Shown here: one piece after another, positions 9,200 through 17,869 of the stretch
Layout: each line of letters opens with the position of its first letter
How positions within the stretch are numbered: the first letter of the stretch is position 1
Source: Propionibacteriaceae bacterium
GTDB taxonomy: Bacteria; Actinomycetota; Actinomycetes; Propionibacteriales; Propionibacteriaceae
Assembly: GCA_009782915.1 (NCBI GenBank)
Contig: WRIC01000002.1
Coordinates: 1 to 64,000, forward strand
DNA length: 64,000 nt
Direction of reading: 5' to 3'
The notes under the pieces: model-generated
What the model saw: the letters and a program-made list of their open reading frames with translations, nothing else
What the model was told of the DNA's origin: nothing
The model's database searches: none
Program-made: the position numbers and the translations under genes

Positions 9200-10705
9200 A
9201 TGTCGCGTATTCGTTCCCCCAAGTTTCAAGCCAAAGTCATGAGTGCCGCCGATGCTGCCGGATTCATCAACAATGGCGACAATGTTGGTGTTGCAGGGTT
9301 CACTGGCGCAGGATACCCCAAGGTGTTGCCTGGTGCTCTCGCTGACAGAATCAATGAGGCCAAGGCCAAAGGTGAAGAATTCCGCATCGGTTTGTTCACT
9401 GGCGCCTCCACCGCCCCCGAGCTTGATGGTGTCCTCGGTGAAACCGGCGCCATCAGCTACCGTACCCCCTATCAATCAGAACCAGCGATGCGAACAGCCA
9501 TCAACACAGGCATCACCGACTATGTTGATCCGCACCTGTCCCACACCTCCGCCCAGGTACGCCAAGGATTCCTCGGACCCATGGGTGCAGCCATTGTTGA
9601 AGTGACCGCCATCACCGAAGATGGGGAACTGATTCCCTCCAGTTCGGTGGGTGCCAGCAACGTCTATATGGATTGCGCTGAAAAGATCATCCTGGAGGTC
9701 AACTCCTGGCAGTCCGAGGATTTAGAAGGGATGCACGATATTTATTATGGTACGCAGTTGCCCCCCAACAACGTACCCATTCCCATCCTCAAAGCCGGTG
9801 ACCGCATTGGGCAACCCCACTTCCGCATCGACCCCGACAAGGTCGTGGCTGTGGTCGAAACTGATGCCCCCGACCGCAACACTCCCTTCAAGCCACTCGA
9901 CGACGACTCCAAAGCGATCGCTGGGTATTTCATTGACTTCCTCAAAAACGAGGTCAAGCAAGGACGCATCCCCAAGAGCCTGCTGCCCCTGCAATCCGGT
10001 GTCGGCAACATCGCCAACGCCGTGTTGTCGGGGCTGCTGGAATCCGATCTGGAAAACCTCACCTCGTACACTGAAGTAATCCAGGACGGCATGGTTGACC
10101 TGATCGACTCCGGCAAGTTGACTGTTGCTTCAGCTACAGCCTTCTCCTTGTCACCTGAGTACGCGGTGAAAATGAATGAGAACGCTGCCCACTATCGCAA
10201 GTCGATTGTGTTGCGGCCCCAAGAAATCTCCAACAACCCTGAGCCGATTCGTCGACTCGGTGTCATCTCGTGCAACGGACTCATCGAAGCTGACATGTTC
10301 GGCAACGTGAACTCCACCCACATCATGGGCTCCAAGATGATGAACGGAATCGGAGGGTCCGGTGACTTCACCCGCAACTCATTCATCTCCTGCTTCGTGA
10401 CCCCCTCGGTCGCCAAAGGTGGAGACATCTCCTGCATCGTTCCGATGGTCAGCCACCATGATCACACCGAACACGATGTGATGGTGATCGTCACCGAACA
10501 AGGTGTCGCAGACCTGCGTCGCCTGGCACCGCGCAAGAGGGCCCGTGCGATCATCGAAAACTGTGCACACCCCGATTACAAGGCGATGCTGTTGGACTAC
10601 CTGGAGCGGGCCGAAAAGACCACGTCCCTGCATACCCCGCAGGACATGAACGAGGCCCTGAGTTGGCATGCACGGTTCCTGGAAACAGGATCCATGAAGG
10701 TCTAG
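9200..10705 (+). CDS. Succinyl-CoA:acetate/propionate CoA transferase (acetyl-CoA hydrolase family)
   Basis: A 501-residue class I CoA transferase of the acetyl-CoA hydrolase/succinate CoA transferase family, which moves CoA between succinyl-CoA and acetate or propionate in the cytoplasm. Visible family features are the N-terminal 'GDNVGVAGFTGAGYPK', the 'SGVGNIANAVLSGLL' segment followed by the probable catalytic glutamate at residue 292 (SYTEV), and 'GIGGSGDFTRNS' near the C-terminus. The start has a good ribosome site (AAAGGA, 6 nt). In propionibacteria such an enzyme closes the Wood-Werkman cycle by releasing propionate and recharging succinate; with the transcarboxylase in this window that role is likely. 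Acetyl-CoA hydrolase activity is a less likely alternative. The next gene starts directly after its stop codon. Confidence 0.9.
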   Translation: MSRIRSPKFQAKVMSAADAAGFINNGDNVGVAGFTGAGYPKVLPGALADRINEAKAKGEEFRIGLFTGASTAPELDGVLGETGAISYRTPYQSEPAMRTAINTGITDYVDPHLSHTSAQVRQGFLGPMGAAIVEVTAITEDGELIPSSSVGASNVYMDCAEKIILEVNSWQSEDLEGMHDIYYGTQLPPNNVPIPILKAGDRIGQPHFRIDPDKVVAVVETDAPDRNTPFKPLDDDSKAIAGYFIDFLKNEVKQGRIPKSLLPLQSGVGNIANAVLSGLLESDLENLTSYTEVIQDGMVDLIDSGKLTVASATAFSLSPEYAVKMNENAAHYRKSIVLRPQEISNNPEPIRRLGVISCNGLIEADMFGNVNSTHIMGSKMMNGIGGSGDFTRNSFISCFVTPSVAKGGDISCIVPMVSHHDHTEHDVMVIVTEQGVADLRRLAPRKRARAIIENCAHPDYKAMLLDYLERAEKTTSLHTPQDMNEALSWHARFLETGSMKV

Positions 10706-11770
10706 ATGGCTCAGGAACATCGTCACCCTGTAGGCGTGCCCATGCCTTTTCCACCGAACGACGATGACATTCTCGGTGGAGAGTCGGTCACTCGTCACCC
10801 TGCGGGTGATCCTTTGCCCCGTCACCCTGTGGTTGATCCTTTGCCTCGTCACCCTGCGGGTGACCCTTCACCCCGTCACCCTGCGGAGCGAAGCGACTCG
10901 CAGGGTCCAGACTCCACAGTTGTGGGAATGGGGATTCTGGATTCTGCGACTTCGCGCAGAATGACGGGTGAGGAGGATCTCCCTGTGGTTGATCCTTCAC
11001 CTCGTCACCCTGCGGAGCGAAGCGACTCGCAGGGTCCAGATACCACAGTTGTGGGAATGGGGGTTCTGGATTCTGCGACTTCGCGCAGAATGACGGGTGG
11101 GGAAGACAGAATGACGGGTGGGGAAGACAGAATGACGGGTGGGGAAGACAGAATGACGGGTGGGGAAGGCGTAACGACGGGTGGGGAAGGCATAACGACG
11201 GAGGAGATCGTCACCCTGCCCACGGTGTTTGGGCAACCTCCGCCCGAGTATCCACTGAGTGCTCGGACGGGGGAGCCACGACACCCCGCTATCTTGGCGG
11301 TGGCATCGGTGTTGTGTTGGCTCTCCGTTCCGGTGACCATTGTGGCGTACGTACGCTGGTGGCTTGCTTCGGCGAGTATCACAGGATTCCATGGGTCGGC
11401 TCGATTGTTGACCTGGACTCAACCTGACCCGGTGTCTGCTCTGGCTATTATTATGGTGATCCTGATCAGTTTGATCACCTTACTCATGGTGGTTGCTGCT
11501 GGTGTGGCGGCGTACAACTCCTGGACAGGCCAATCCTGGGTCCGCATCGGTGTGTGGGTTTGCCTCGCCGTGATGGGACTATCTTTCCTGCTCAACAACT
11601 GGTTTTCTGTGGCCATGATTCCCGTGGTCCTCGGTGGTCTGTTGTTGCTGCTCCCGCAGTATTCGCGTTTCTGCCGCGCAATGGTCAGCTTCCGCGGGGA
11701 CACGATCCCCGAGGTCCCCATCTCCGGAATCAAGTACGGTCCCCAACCCCTCATCGGTTCCCGCGACTAA
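10706..11770 (+). CDS. Small membrane protein with a repeat-derived N-terminal extension
   Basis: A 354-residue open frame. Its ATG follows the TAG of the CoA transferase with no gap, and AAGG lies 5 nt upstream, so translation from here is credible. Residues 1-29 look ordinary. Residues 30-166 are encoded almost wholly by repeats: three 27-bp units (RHPAGDPLP type), two in-frame 91-bp family A elements (RHPAERSDSQGP, TVVGMG, LDSATSRRMTG) and 7-residue RMTGGED units. From about 190 on there are four hydrophobic helices (for example ILAVASVLCWLSVPVTIVAY). The membrane part was not recognised as a named family. It ends in front of a perfect family B hairpin. Either the gene keeps a long disordered tail made of repeats, or a shorter original protein starts further in. 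Confidence 0.65.
   Translation: MAQEHRHPVGVPMPFPPNDDDILGGESVTRHPAGDPLPRHPVVDPLPRHPAGDPSPRHPAERSDSQGPDSTVVGMGILDSATSRRMTGEEDLPVVDPSPRHPAERSDSQGPDTTVVGMGVLDSATSRRMTGGEDRMTGGEDRMTGGEDRMTGGEGVTTGGEGITTEEIVTLPTVFGQPPPEYPLSARTGEPRHPAILAVASVLCWLSVPVTIVAYVRWWLASASITGFHGSARLLTWTQPDPVSALAIIMVILISLITLLMVVAAGVAAYNSWTGQSWVRIGVWVCLAVMGLSFLLNNWFSVAMIPVVLGGLLLLLPQYSRFCRAMVSFRGDTIPEVPISGIKYGPQPLIGSRD
10793..10873. repeat. Three tandem 27-bp units inside a gene
   Basis: Units begin at 10793, 10820 and 10847 and share the opening CGTCACCCTG. Each gives nine residues of the form RHPAGDPLP, so the frame is kept. The unit looks like a shortened family A end plus a spacer. Confidence 0.85.
10875..10965. repeat. 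Family A palindromic element, in-frame copy 1 of the 10706 gene
   Basis: 91 bp with the long left end (CTGCGGAGCGAAGCGACTCG) and the short right end (CTGCGACTTCGCGCAG). It is read in the frame that gives RHPAERSDSQGP and LDSATSRRMTG. Confidence 0.9.
11004..11094. repeat. Family A palindromic element, in-frame copy 2 of the 10706 gene
   Basis: 91 bp, nearly identical to the copy that starts 129 bp upstream. The 129-bp step is 43 codons, so both copies are read in the same frame. Confidence 0.9.
11087..11203. repeat. Tandem 21-bp units (RMTGGED) inside a gene
   Basis: Units of AGAATGACGGGTGGGGAAGA plus C start at 11087, 11108, 11129 and 11150 and then decay (GVTTGGEGITT). The first unit is the right end of the family A copy, so the array seems to have grown from the element's edge. 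The 21-bp period keeps the frame. Confidence 0.85.
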
Positions 11771-11771
11771 T

Positions 11772-11798
11772 GTGACAAGGGGCCTGTCCCCTTGTCAC
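11772..11798. terminator. Perfect 11-bp hairpin (family B) after the 10706 gene; possible terminator
   Basis: GTGACAAGGGG at 11772-11782 pairs with CCCCTTGTCAC at 11788-11798 across a 5-nt loop, beginning one base after the stop codon. There is no T-tract, so termination is possible but unproven. The sequence is a compact family B repeat. Confidence 0.6.
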
Positions 11799-11804
11799 AC
11801 CATT

Positions 11805-11931
11805 GTCACCCTGCGGAGCACTGCGAGTCGCGCTGGCGCGCTCCGCAGCACAGGCTCCGCGACTCGCAGGGTCCAGACTACCCAGTTGCTCGACTGTGGA
11901 GTCTGGATTCCGTGACTTCGCACGGAATGAC
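11805..11931. repeat. Family A element with an expanded left arm (127 bp)
   Basis: Starts GTCACCCTGCGGAGC and ends with an ACGGAATGAC edge. The left hairpin carries an extra 36 bp with the submotif GTCGCGCTGGCGCGCTCCGC, which recurs near 55618. A family B hairpin lies on its left and another family B half (GGTGCCTGTCCCCTTGTCAC) at 11961-11980, so this is a B-A-B composite. The 296-bp gap 11771-12066 holds little else. Confidence 0.8.
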
Positions 11932-12066
11932 GGGGGGTGGGCAGACGAGGTGTGTCAACTGGTGCCTGTCCCCTTGTCACAGCTCATGAGACCGCTCACG
12001 TTTTTCCGGTGAACAGGAATACCACCCTCTCAGACTGTGTTGTCATAGCTTGAGAGGAGCGCCAGT

Positions 12067-13131
12067 ATGCAATTCGGGATCGTATCCACAGCGGATGTCG
12101 TACGGGATCCCATAACCGGGATCACTGCCAATGATGCGACGCGCCTGGATGAGATACGCCTCCTCGCACGGGTCGTGGAAGAAGTGGGACTCGATGTTTT
12201 CGCTGTGGCTGAGCACCATGGCGCCGGGTTTGTGGGATCTAGCCCTGCGACACTCCTAGCTGCCATCGCTGCGGAAACCTCGCGAATCACGTTGACCACA
12301 GCGTCGAGTCTGATCACCAACAATGATCCCGTACGAATGGCTGAAGAATATGCCCTACTCCAACATCTGACCCATGGGCGTCTCGATCTGATGGTCGGGT
12401 GTGGAAGTACGGCATTGGTTTATCCTTGGCCGACCGATGACTGTGCGGCCAACTTTGAGCTGGCGGTCGAAAACTATAGTTTGCTTCGCCAATTGTGGAG
12501 GGAACCAAACACTGATTGGGAAGGTCGATACCGTACCCCGCTGATCAACTTCACCTCCACACCCCGCCCGCTCGATGGCGTACCGCCCTTCATCTGGCAT
12601 CACGCCCACTCCACTGATGTCACCGACCAGGCTGCCTATTACGGGGAAGGCCTCTTTGTGAACAATATGACCGACCTTCGTCGGGATGTTTCCCTGGTCA
12701 CCGACTATCGTCAGCGGTACGAAACCTATGGCCACGGTGTGGCTACTCAGGCGCCCGTGAGTCTCGGTGGGCAGGTCTTTGTGGCGCGAACCACACAGGA
12801 AGCTCGCGAAGGTGTACGTCCCTATATTGATTTATCGACATATGGAATGACCTTGGAGGAAGCCATCCACCACACCTCCCTTGCGGTGGGGTCTCCCCAA
12901 GAAGTCATTGAAAAAATCCTCAAAATGCGTGAACTCTATGGGGATTATCAACGCCAACTGTTCATCATCGACCCCGGTGGACTACCCCTGTGGTCGATCC
13001 TGGAGCAACTCGAAATCCTTGGCGGCTCCATTGTGCCCGCCCTCAAAACCGAGTTCGACAATCGTCGCCCCGCCCACGTACCCTCCAATCCCCCCACCCA
13101 CGAAGACCGAGTACGACTCACCAGGGTGTGA
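12067..13131 (+). CDS. Luciferase-like flavin-dependent oxidoreductase
   Basis: A 354-residue member of the bacterial luciferase-like (LLM) family, TIM-barrel enzymes that use FMN or F420. Family signs are the N-terminal 'FGIVSTADV', the 'VFAVAEHHGAGF' segment (EHH is the typical luciferase-like signature), 'ITLTTASSLITNNDPVRMAEEYALL' type helix-strand order (residues about 80-105) and 'HGRLDLMVGCG'. A ribosome site GAGGAG lies 7 nt before the ATG. The substrate cannot be told. It stands alone between two repeat-rich gaps. Confidence 0.85.
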   Translation: MQFGIVSTADVVRDPITGITANDATRLDEIRLLARVVEEVGLDVFAVAEHHGAGFVGSSPATLLAAIAAETSRITLTTASSLITNNDPVRMAEEYALLQHLTHGRLDLMVGCGSTALVYPWPTDDCAANFELAVENYSLLRQLWREPNTDWEGRYRTPLINFTSTPRPLDGVPPFIWHHAHSTDVTDQAAYYGEGLFVNNMTDLRRDVSLVTDYRQRYETYGHGVATQAPVSLGGQVFVARTTQEAREGVRPYIDLSTYGMTLEEAIHHTSLAVGSPQEVIEKILKMRELYGDYQRQLFIIDPGGLPLWSILEQLEILGGSIVPALKTEFDNRRPAHVPSNPPTHEDRVRLTRV

Positions 13132-13230
13132 CAGGTGGAGGCAGGGTAACTGTCGCACCCACCGCCGTCACCCATGCTGGTGGTATAGCACAGTGGCGAG
13201 GGAGGCAGGGTAACTGTCACACCCACCGCC

Positions 13231-13321
13231 GTCACCCTGCGCGAAGTCGCAGGGTCCAGACTTCACAGTTGTTTGACTGTGGATTCTGGATTCTGCGAGT
13301 CGCTTCGCTCCGCAGAATGAC
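13231..13321. repeat. Family A palindromic element, 91 bp
   Basis: Short left end (CCCTGCGCGAAGTCGCAGGG) and long right end (CTGCGAGTCGCTTCGCTCCG), the mirror of the copies at 10875 and 11004. After it, the right edge repeats with a 27-bp step (GGTGGAGGTGCTCCGCAGAA) to about 13400. To its left, 13130-13230 holds two related GGCAGGGTAACTGTC units. Confidence 0.9.
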
Positions 13322-13414
13322 GGGGGTGGAGGTGCTCCGCAGAATGACGGAGGTGGAGGTGCTCCGTGGAGTGACGGTGGTGGTGCTCCGCAGACTCACC
13401 GGCCACCGTTGTCT

Positions 13415-14746
13415 TCATCCGGTGGTGTGGCGGATCAGGTGCTCAAAGAACTGCTGGCCGCGTACCAAAGAATCAAGCGACACCCACTCATCAGGGTTGT
13501 GGATACTCGGACGATGATCCATCAACAACTCCAGGGGTGAAAACCGGTAAACCGCTTGGGTGAACGCTGCGAAATGCCTCGCATCAGTGGCCGCATTCGC
13601 CACAAAAGGAGCAGTCACCACACCCGGATAACTCACCTCCACAGCCTCACGGATCGCCGAAAACTGCGGGTTGTCGATCGGGGATTCAGCGCACGGCTCG
13701 GAACTCTCCACGAGAGTCAATGTGACACGAGGGTCGCCGATCCGCCTCTTCAACAAAGCCATGGTACCCGCCACCGTACCCCCAATAGCGATGTGAACAT
13801 TCAATGTCGCCGAAGCGCTACTCGGCAGATGCTTCGACGTCGATCCACTCTCCACCATCGTCGCTGCGACAGTTGTGTGCGCCAGGGCAGCGGCCTGTCC
13901 ACCCAGGACTGCAAAAAACTGCGCGGTCGCCTTGGGCGCGTGAGACAGTGACGTGTAGAGGGCACGATAGCGTCCCGTGGCGTGGGGAGCCAGAGCCGCC
14001 AACATTGCGGGTACAGCTTTGGGGAGGCGACCATGGAAGGTACGAACCATCACCCGGTGAACCGCGCGACCCAAACGCGCGACCGGGGCACGGCGTGACG
14101 GGGCAGCCACCTTGCCGGGGTTACCCTCACAGGTGAGCTGGACCGTCATCTCGCCCTTCTCGCCGACACCCACCGCGGCGGTACGGATGTCCACATGGGG
14201 TAGTGGAGCCTCCACGATAGCGCCACCCACACCCAACACCAGGTATGGTCGAATCCCGCGATCAGCTAGCGTGGTGGCGATCGCTGCCGAAGCTCCACCG
14301 GTGGTTTCCGCATCCCCAGCAAAACTCAAATAAATATCACGCTGCGGGGTGAAACCGCGCGAGAGAAGAACTTCCACCGCTTCACACATCAACACTAGCG
14401 AAGCCTTGTCATTGAAAGCGCCTCGACCCCACACCCGCTCATCGGTGATCGTACCGCTGAAAGGAGGATAACTCCATTGGCTCTTATCCATCACCGGGGC
14501 AACATCGAAGTGGCCAGCCAGCACTAGGGGTTCACCACGCAAGCCCTGCCGTTTGCCCTTCCAGTGAAACAACAACCCCAGATCAGTCACCCGCTCACAC
14601 GTGAGGGTCTCATGAAGAAGAGGATACTGCAATCTTAATGTTTCGATGAACCTCTCGAAAGGCCCGATCCCCGTGGACTCCAGGTGGGCAGAGACAGTCT
14701 CAATCTGCACAAGCGCAGAGAGCCGCTCGGCTGCATTTCTCGCCAT
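13415..14746 (-). CDS. M20 family metallopeptidase
   Basis: A 443-residue zinc peptidase of the M20 family (carboxypeptidase/deacylase fold). Metal and catalytic motifs are visible: GHFDVAPV (His and catalytic Asp), GRGAFNDKA (bridging Asp) and GDAETTGG, where the usual Glu-Glu pair is read as Ala-Glu, so the general-base glutamate is kept. The C-terminal metal histidine may be in 'LLMDHRPSIHNPDEWV'. I chose the ATG at 14746 (MARNAAERL) over one six codons upstream because homologues of this family start close to the 'ERLSALVQIETVS' helix; no clear ribosome site helps. The closest relatives are large M20 peptidases that cleave N-acyl amino acids or dipeptides; the substrate is unknown. Confidence 0.85.
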   Translation of the reverse strand: MARNAAERLSALVQIETVSAHLESTGIGPFERFIETLRLQYPLLHETLTCERVTDLGLLFHWKGKRQGLRGEPLVLAGHFDVAPVMDKSQWSYPPFSGTITDERVWGRGAFNDKASLVLMCEAVEVLLSRGFTPQRDIYLSFAGDAETTGGASAAIATTLADRGIRPYLVLGVGGAIVEAPLPHVDIRTAAVGVGEKGEMTVQLTCEGNPGKVAAPSRRAPVARLGRAVHRVMVRTFHGRLPKAVPAMLAALAPHATGRYRALYTSLSHAPKATAQFFAVLGGQAAALAHTTVAATMVESGSTSKHLPSSASATLNVHIAIGGTVAGTMALLKRRIGDPRVTLTLVESSEPCAESPIDNPQFSAIREAVEVSYPGVVTAPFVANAATDARHFAAFTQAVYRFSPLELLMDHRPSIHNPDEWVSLDSLVRGQQFFEHLIRHTTG

Positions 14747-14868
14747 GGAGCAACAATAGCCCATCGAGGTAGTGTTGTTACCTTGGGGGGTGCTGGGGGG
14801 AGTTACTCATATCAGGACCACCATGGTTGCGATCGAGAAAGGTTGAGGCATGGAGACCCCGTCTCCCT

Positions 14869-14991
14869 GCGCGCACCCAACCCCGTCTCCCTGCGCGCAC
14901 CCAACCCCGTCTCCCTGCGCGCAGTCGCAGGGTCCATGGCCTCAACAATTGTTGCTTGGTCAATGGATTCCGCGACTTCGCGCGGAAAGAC
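14869..14991. repeat. Family A copy, diverged, with three 24-bp tandem ends
   Basis: The edge CCCCGTCTCCCTGCGCGCAC is repeated with a 24-bp step from about 14869, and the last unit runs into an 83-bp diverged family A element at 14909-14991. Its core is rewritten (CCATGGCCTCAACAATTGTT). Confidence 0.8.
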
Positions 14992-15055
14992 GGGGTGGGG
15001 GCGTGACAAAGCACCAACTACCTGTTACCTGGCGGAGCGAAGCACCACCGACTGC

Positions 15056-15146
15056 GTCACCCTGCGGAGCGAAGCGACTCGCAGGGCCCAGACTACCCAG
15101 TTGTTCGACTGTGGATTCTGGATTCTGCGACTTCGCGCAGAAAGAC
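15056..15146. repeat. Family A palindromic element, 91 bp
   Basis: Full-length copy, long left and short right end. I read all six frames by hand: all three forward frames and two of three reverse frames have no stop. Together with the copies at 14869 this fills most of the 520-bp gap 14765-15284; the remainder (15150-15240) holds two CGGTAGCGGGTGTGACATAG units. Confidence 0.9.
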
Positions 15147-15284
15147 GGTAGCGGGTGTGACATAGGAAAGACGGTAGCGGGTGTGACATAGTGCCTGTCC
15201 CGCTGATTGTGGGCTGGGTCTTCCACTGAGCGGGGGATAGTGACAGGATGAACCTGGAGACTTCATGGGGGGAAGGAGTACGAA

Positions 15285-17807
15285 GTGAGCACAGACGACC
15301 ATGTGGATGAGGATCGTACCTCGCGCAAGAGGCGGCTATCGACGAAAGCTCTCATCGCGATCATCACTGCCACGGCATTAGTGGTGGCTGTGGGGGTGGG
15401 GGTTCTACTCATTGGGCCCGCGCGTACCACCGCGGCCTATGCGCCCTTCTTTGAAGCCCTCGTCCAATCACGAAACGAAGTATTCGGTCACAGCGAACCC
15501 GACAAGTCAGGGGTTTACCCGGAGGTCTTCCACAACGGGTCAGTGTTGGGTTATGGGGGTGCAATAAGCGGTGGAATGGAGTCCAGAAATGTCACCATCC
15601 AACCACCACTGTCCCGCAAGGGTGAACCCGAGGTGGACATCACCCAACCTGACATGATTGTCTCAGCTGAGTCCCACCTGTTCATCAATCAGGGAACCAG
15701 AATCGTGGTCGTGGAAGCTGCAGGGGAGCAGACCAGCCAGCTAGGGGCTATCGATATCGCGGACATCATCAATGACCGCGATCTGCGAGCCAACATCGAC
15801 GAGCTGATGGTTACCTCTATGATGCTTATCGCCTTCGTCTCGATTTATCACCACACTGTTGGCATGGATGCCACGGTCGAGGCGTACGGCTGGATGTCAT
15901 ACGATGCTGATGATGTTGCCGTGATGTTTTTCGACATCACCAATCCGAGCCACCCTGAACTGGTCACCCAGATGAAACAATCAGGGGTCTATTGGGGATC
16001 GTGCCTGACTGATGGGGTCCTGCATGTCTTCACCCGCTATCCCATTGTGGACCAGATGGATCCACGCAACCCCACCACCTTCATCCCCCAAGTGGACACA
16101 GGTCACTCCCGAAGAGTGCTCACAGGTCAGGAACTAGACATCCTCCCCACGATTTATATACCTGCGTACACGATTGTGACCTCAATCACCACATCAACAC
16201 AGCAACTATTGGGTGCCCATGGGTTCTTGGGAGACCTGGACATGATGCACCTCACGGCACATAACCTCTATGTGGTGGCCCCGGAATTCCTCAACCCTGA
16301 TGAGGTGCCAAACCCAGAACCACAGGACTACCATCTTTTCACCCATCTATTTCGCCTGGGTGCAACCGATCTTCACGTCGAAGCCCAAGGGAACCTACGA
16401 GGTAGGCTCGCCCTCGGCCCCTTCATCGATGAATACGACGACCATCTGCGGATGGCTATCTGGAACCAGTCCCTCGAGGACCAATCCACCATGTCATTGT
16501 CTGTTTTTGATTCGTCACTGACCCGGATCGGTCACCTGGAATCATTTGTCGACCTGGAAACCATCAACACGATGCAGTGGATGGGAACAGTTGCGTACGT
16601 TATCACTGGAGAGAACGTCGACACTCTCATCACGATGGACCTATCTGACCCGCCCCAGCCCACTGTTGCTGGTGAGACTGGAGTGTCAGGGTTGTCAGGT
16701 TTTCTCTATCCACTCACGGACCACCAACTTCTTGGGGTCGGGCCCAGCACGGATGGTGAAGAAGCACGACTGCACATCACAGTCTTTGATGTCACCGATC
16801 CACATCAGGTGACTGAGTTCGCACACCTGAGGTTCGACGCCTGGCGATCCGAGGCCGACCGTAACCGCAGGGCTGCTTTTGTTGACACAGCCCAAGGGTT
16901 GACTGGTTTTGGGGCGGAAAGAAACGTGGCCCTACCGTCGCCAGAATTTGATGACGTATTGTACATGGTTCTTCCAGACATTACTGGAATGTCCTTAACG
17001 GCTGCTCTCAAGACATTGCATTCCTCAGGTGTGCCGATCAACTCCATCAATCTCAACTTTGTCTCATCAGATGGGGCTGTGGGACGCGTACTGTCTGTGA
17101 ACTATTCACCAGGATTCGATGTTCCACGTTCTGCGATACTCGATGTGACCCTTGGAAAACACAGTGGAGCAGGGCCATCCTTCCCGGGGCCACCCTGTCA
17201 GCAGAATGGGGAATCATGTCACCTCGACATCACTGGTTTGAGTGTTGAAGACATCGTCTTGGGGCTACACTCTTCAGGGTTCACTGTCTTCCTCGAAGGG
17301 CAATACAGTGACTCACCTGTAGGAAGCCCTCTTCCCACTGAGTGTGTGTGGACAACAGAAGACAAAGCCTGCATTGTTCGCGTCTCACAAGGTCCCATGC
17401 TCCCTATTCCTCAAGTGGTGGGGTTGTCTTATCGGGAGGCAACTGATGCCCTCATCGCGGCTGGACGTGAAGTGTATGTCGAGTACTTTTACGGCGACTC
17501 TGATAAGGAATCGGAGGTGACCGAGGTGGAATGCTCGGACTCGACAAGATACTGCAACCTCACCGTCATGTTGGGTCGTGCTGGTGTGTCAGATTCACCG
17601 GGGGTCCGGAACTACTACTTCTTCTCGTGGGATGGATCGAATTTCACTGCAGAAGCTGTCCTCAACATTGATCGTGTGACCAGTGAAGACAATGGTTTCC
17701 TGGGTCGAGGATTCCAGGTGGGTGACTATTTCTATGTGGTCACCTTGCAGGGGGTTCTCGTTTGTGATGAGAGCTACACCAGGATCAAGACCCTAGGAAT
17801 AGCCTGA
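15285..17807 (+). CDS. Membrane-anchored beta-propeller protein with PASTA-like inserts
   Basis: An 840-residue protein starting at GTG 15285 with a strong ribosome site (GGAAGGAG). Residues 20-44 form a signal anchor (ALIAIITATALVVAVGVGVL). Residues 60-555 match the secreted C-terminal beta-propeller family by pattern: 'DITQPDMIVSAESHLFI', 'VMFFDITNPSHPELV', 'LSVFDSSLTRIGHLESF'. Three PASTA-like repeats follow at about 558-625, 645-703 and 705-765 (for example 'LPIPQVVGLSYREATDALIA'); the second and third hold cysteine pairs. A last propeller-like segment closes the chain at 772-840. PASTA domains usually bind cell-wall fragments in kinases and penicillin-binding proteins, so a wall-associated role is likely. 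Inserts before the final blade are unusual. Confidence 0.8.
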   Translation: MSTDDHVDEDRTSRKRRLSTKALIAIITATALVVAVGVGVLLIGPARTTAAYAPFFEALVQSRNEVFGHSEPDKSGVYPEVFHNGSVLGYGGAISGGMESRNVTIQPPLSRKGEPEVDITQPDMIVSAESHLFINQGTRIVVVEAAGEQTSQLGAIDIADIINDRDLRANIDELMVTSMMLIAFVSIYHHTVGMDATVEAYGWMSYDADDVAVMFFDITNPSHPELVTQMKQSGVYWGSCLTDGVLHVFTRYPIVDQMDPRNPTTFIPQVDTGHSRRVLTGQELDILPTIYIPAYTIVTSITTSTQQLLGAHGFLGDLDMMHLTAHNLYVVAPEFLNPDEVPNPEPQDYHLFTHLFRLGATDLHVEAQGNLRGRLALGPFIDEYDDHLRMAIWNQSLEDQSTMSLSVFDSSLTRIGHLESFVDLETINTMQWMGTVAYVITGENVDTLITMDLSDPPQPTVAGETGVSGLSGFLYPLTDHQLLGVGPSTDGEEARLHITVFDVTDPHQVTEFAHLRFDAWRSEADRNRRAAFVDTAQGLTGFGAERNVALPSPEFDDVLYMVLPDITGMSLTAALKTLHSSGVPINSINLNFVSSDGAVGRVLSVNYSPGFDVPRSAILDVTLGKHSGAGPSFPGPPCQQNGESCHLDITGLSVEDIVLGLHSSGFTVFLEGQYSDSPVGSPLPTECVWTTEDKACIVRVSQGPMLPIPQVVGLSYREATDALIAAGREVYVEYFYGDSDKESEVTEVECSDSTRYCNLTVMLGRAGVSDSPGVRNYYFFSWDGSNFTAEAVLNIDRVTSEDNGFLGRGFQVGDYFYVVTLQGVLVCDESYTRIKTLGIA

Positions 17808-17832
17808 GAATTGTCGAAAAACAACAGAATAA

Positions 17833-17847
17833 TATCGATAAACGATA
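17833..17847. promoter_or_regulatory. Possible operator upstream of the DUF2975/HTH pair
   Basis: TATCG-ATAAA-CGATA is a 15-bp palindrome, with the 8-bp palindrome TATCGATA inside it, 23 bp before the ATG at 17870. It is a reasonable site for the HTH protein encoded two genes on. Only the symmetry is seen. Confidence 0.35.
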
Positions 17848-17869
17848 AATCTCTGCTAGAGTCTTCTTC

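Noticed and set aside
9200-10705. Plain acetyl-CoA hydrolase
   Set aside because: The catalytic glutamate and glycine-rich motifs fit the succinate CoA transferase branch, and the propionate context supports transfer rather than hydrolysis.
14684-15226. Several overlapping open frames on both strands in the gap 14765-15284
   Set aside because: They are produced by family A repeats, which lack stops in most frames. No ribosome sites or family similarity support them.
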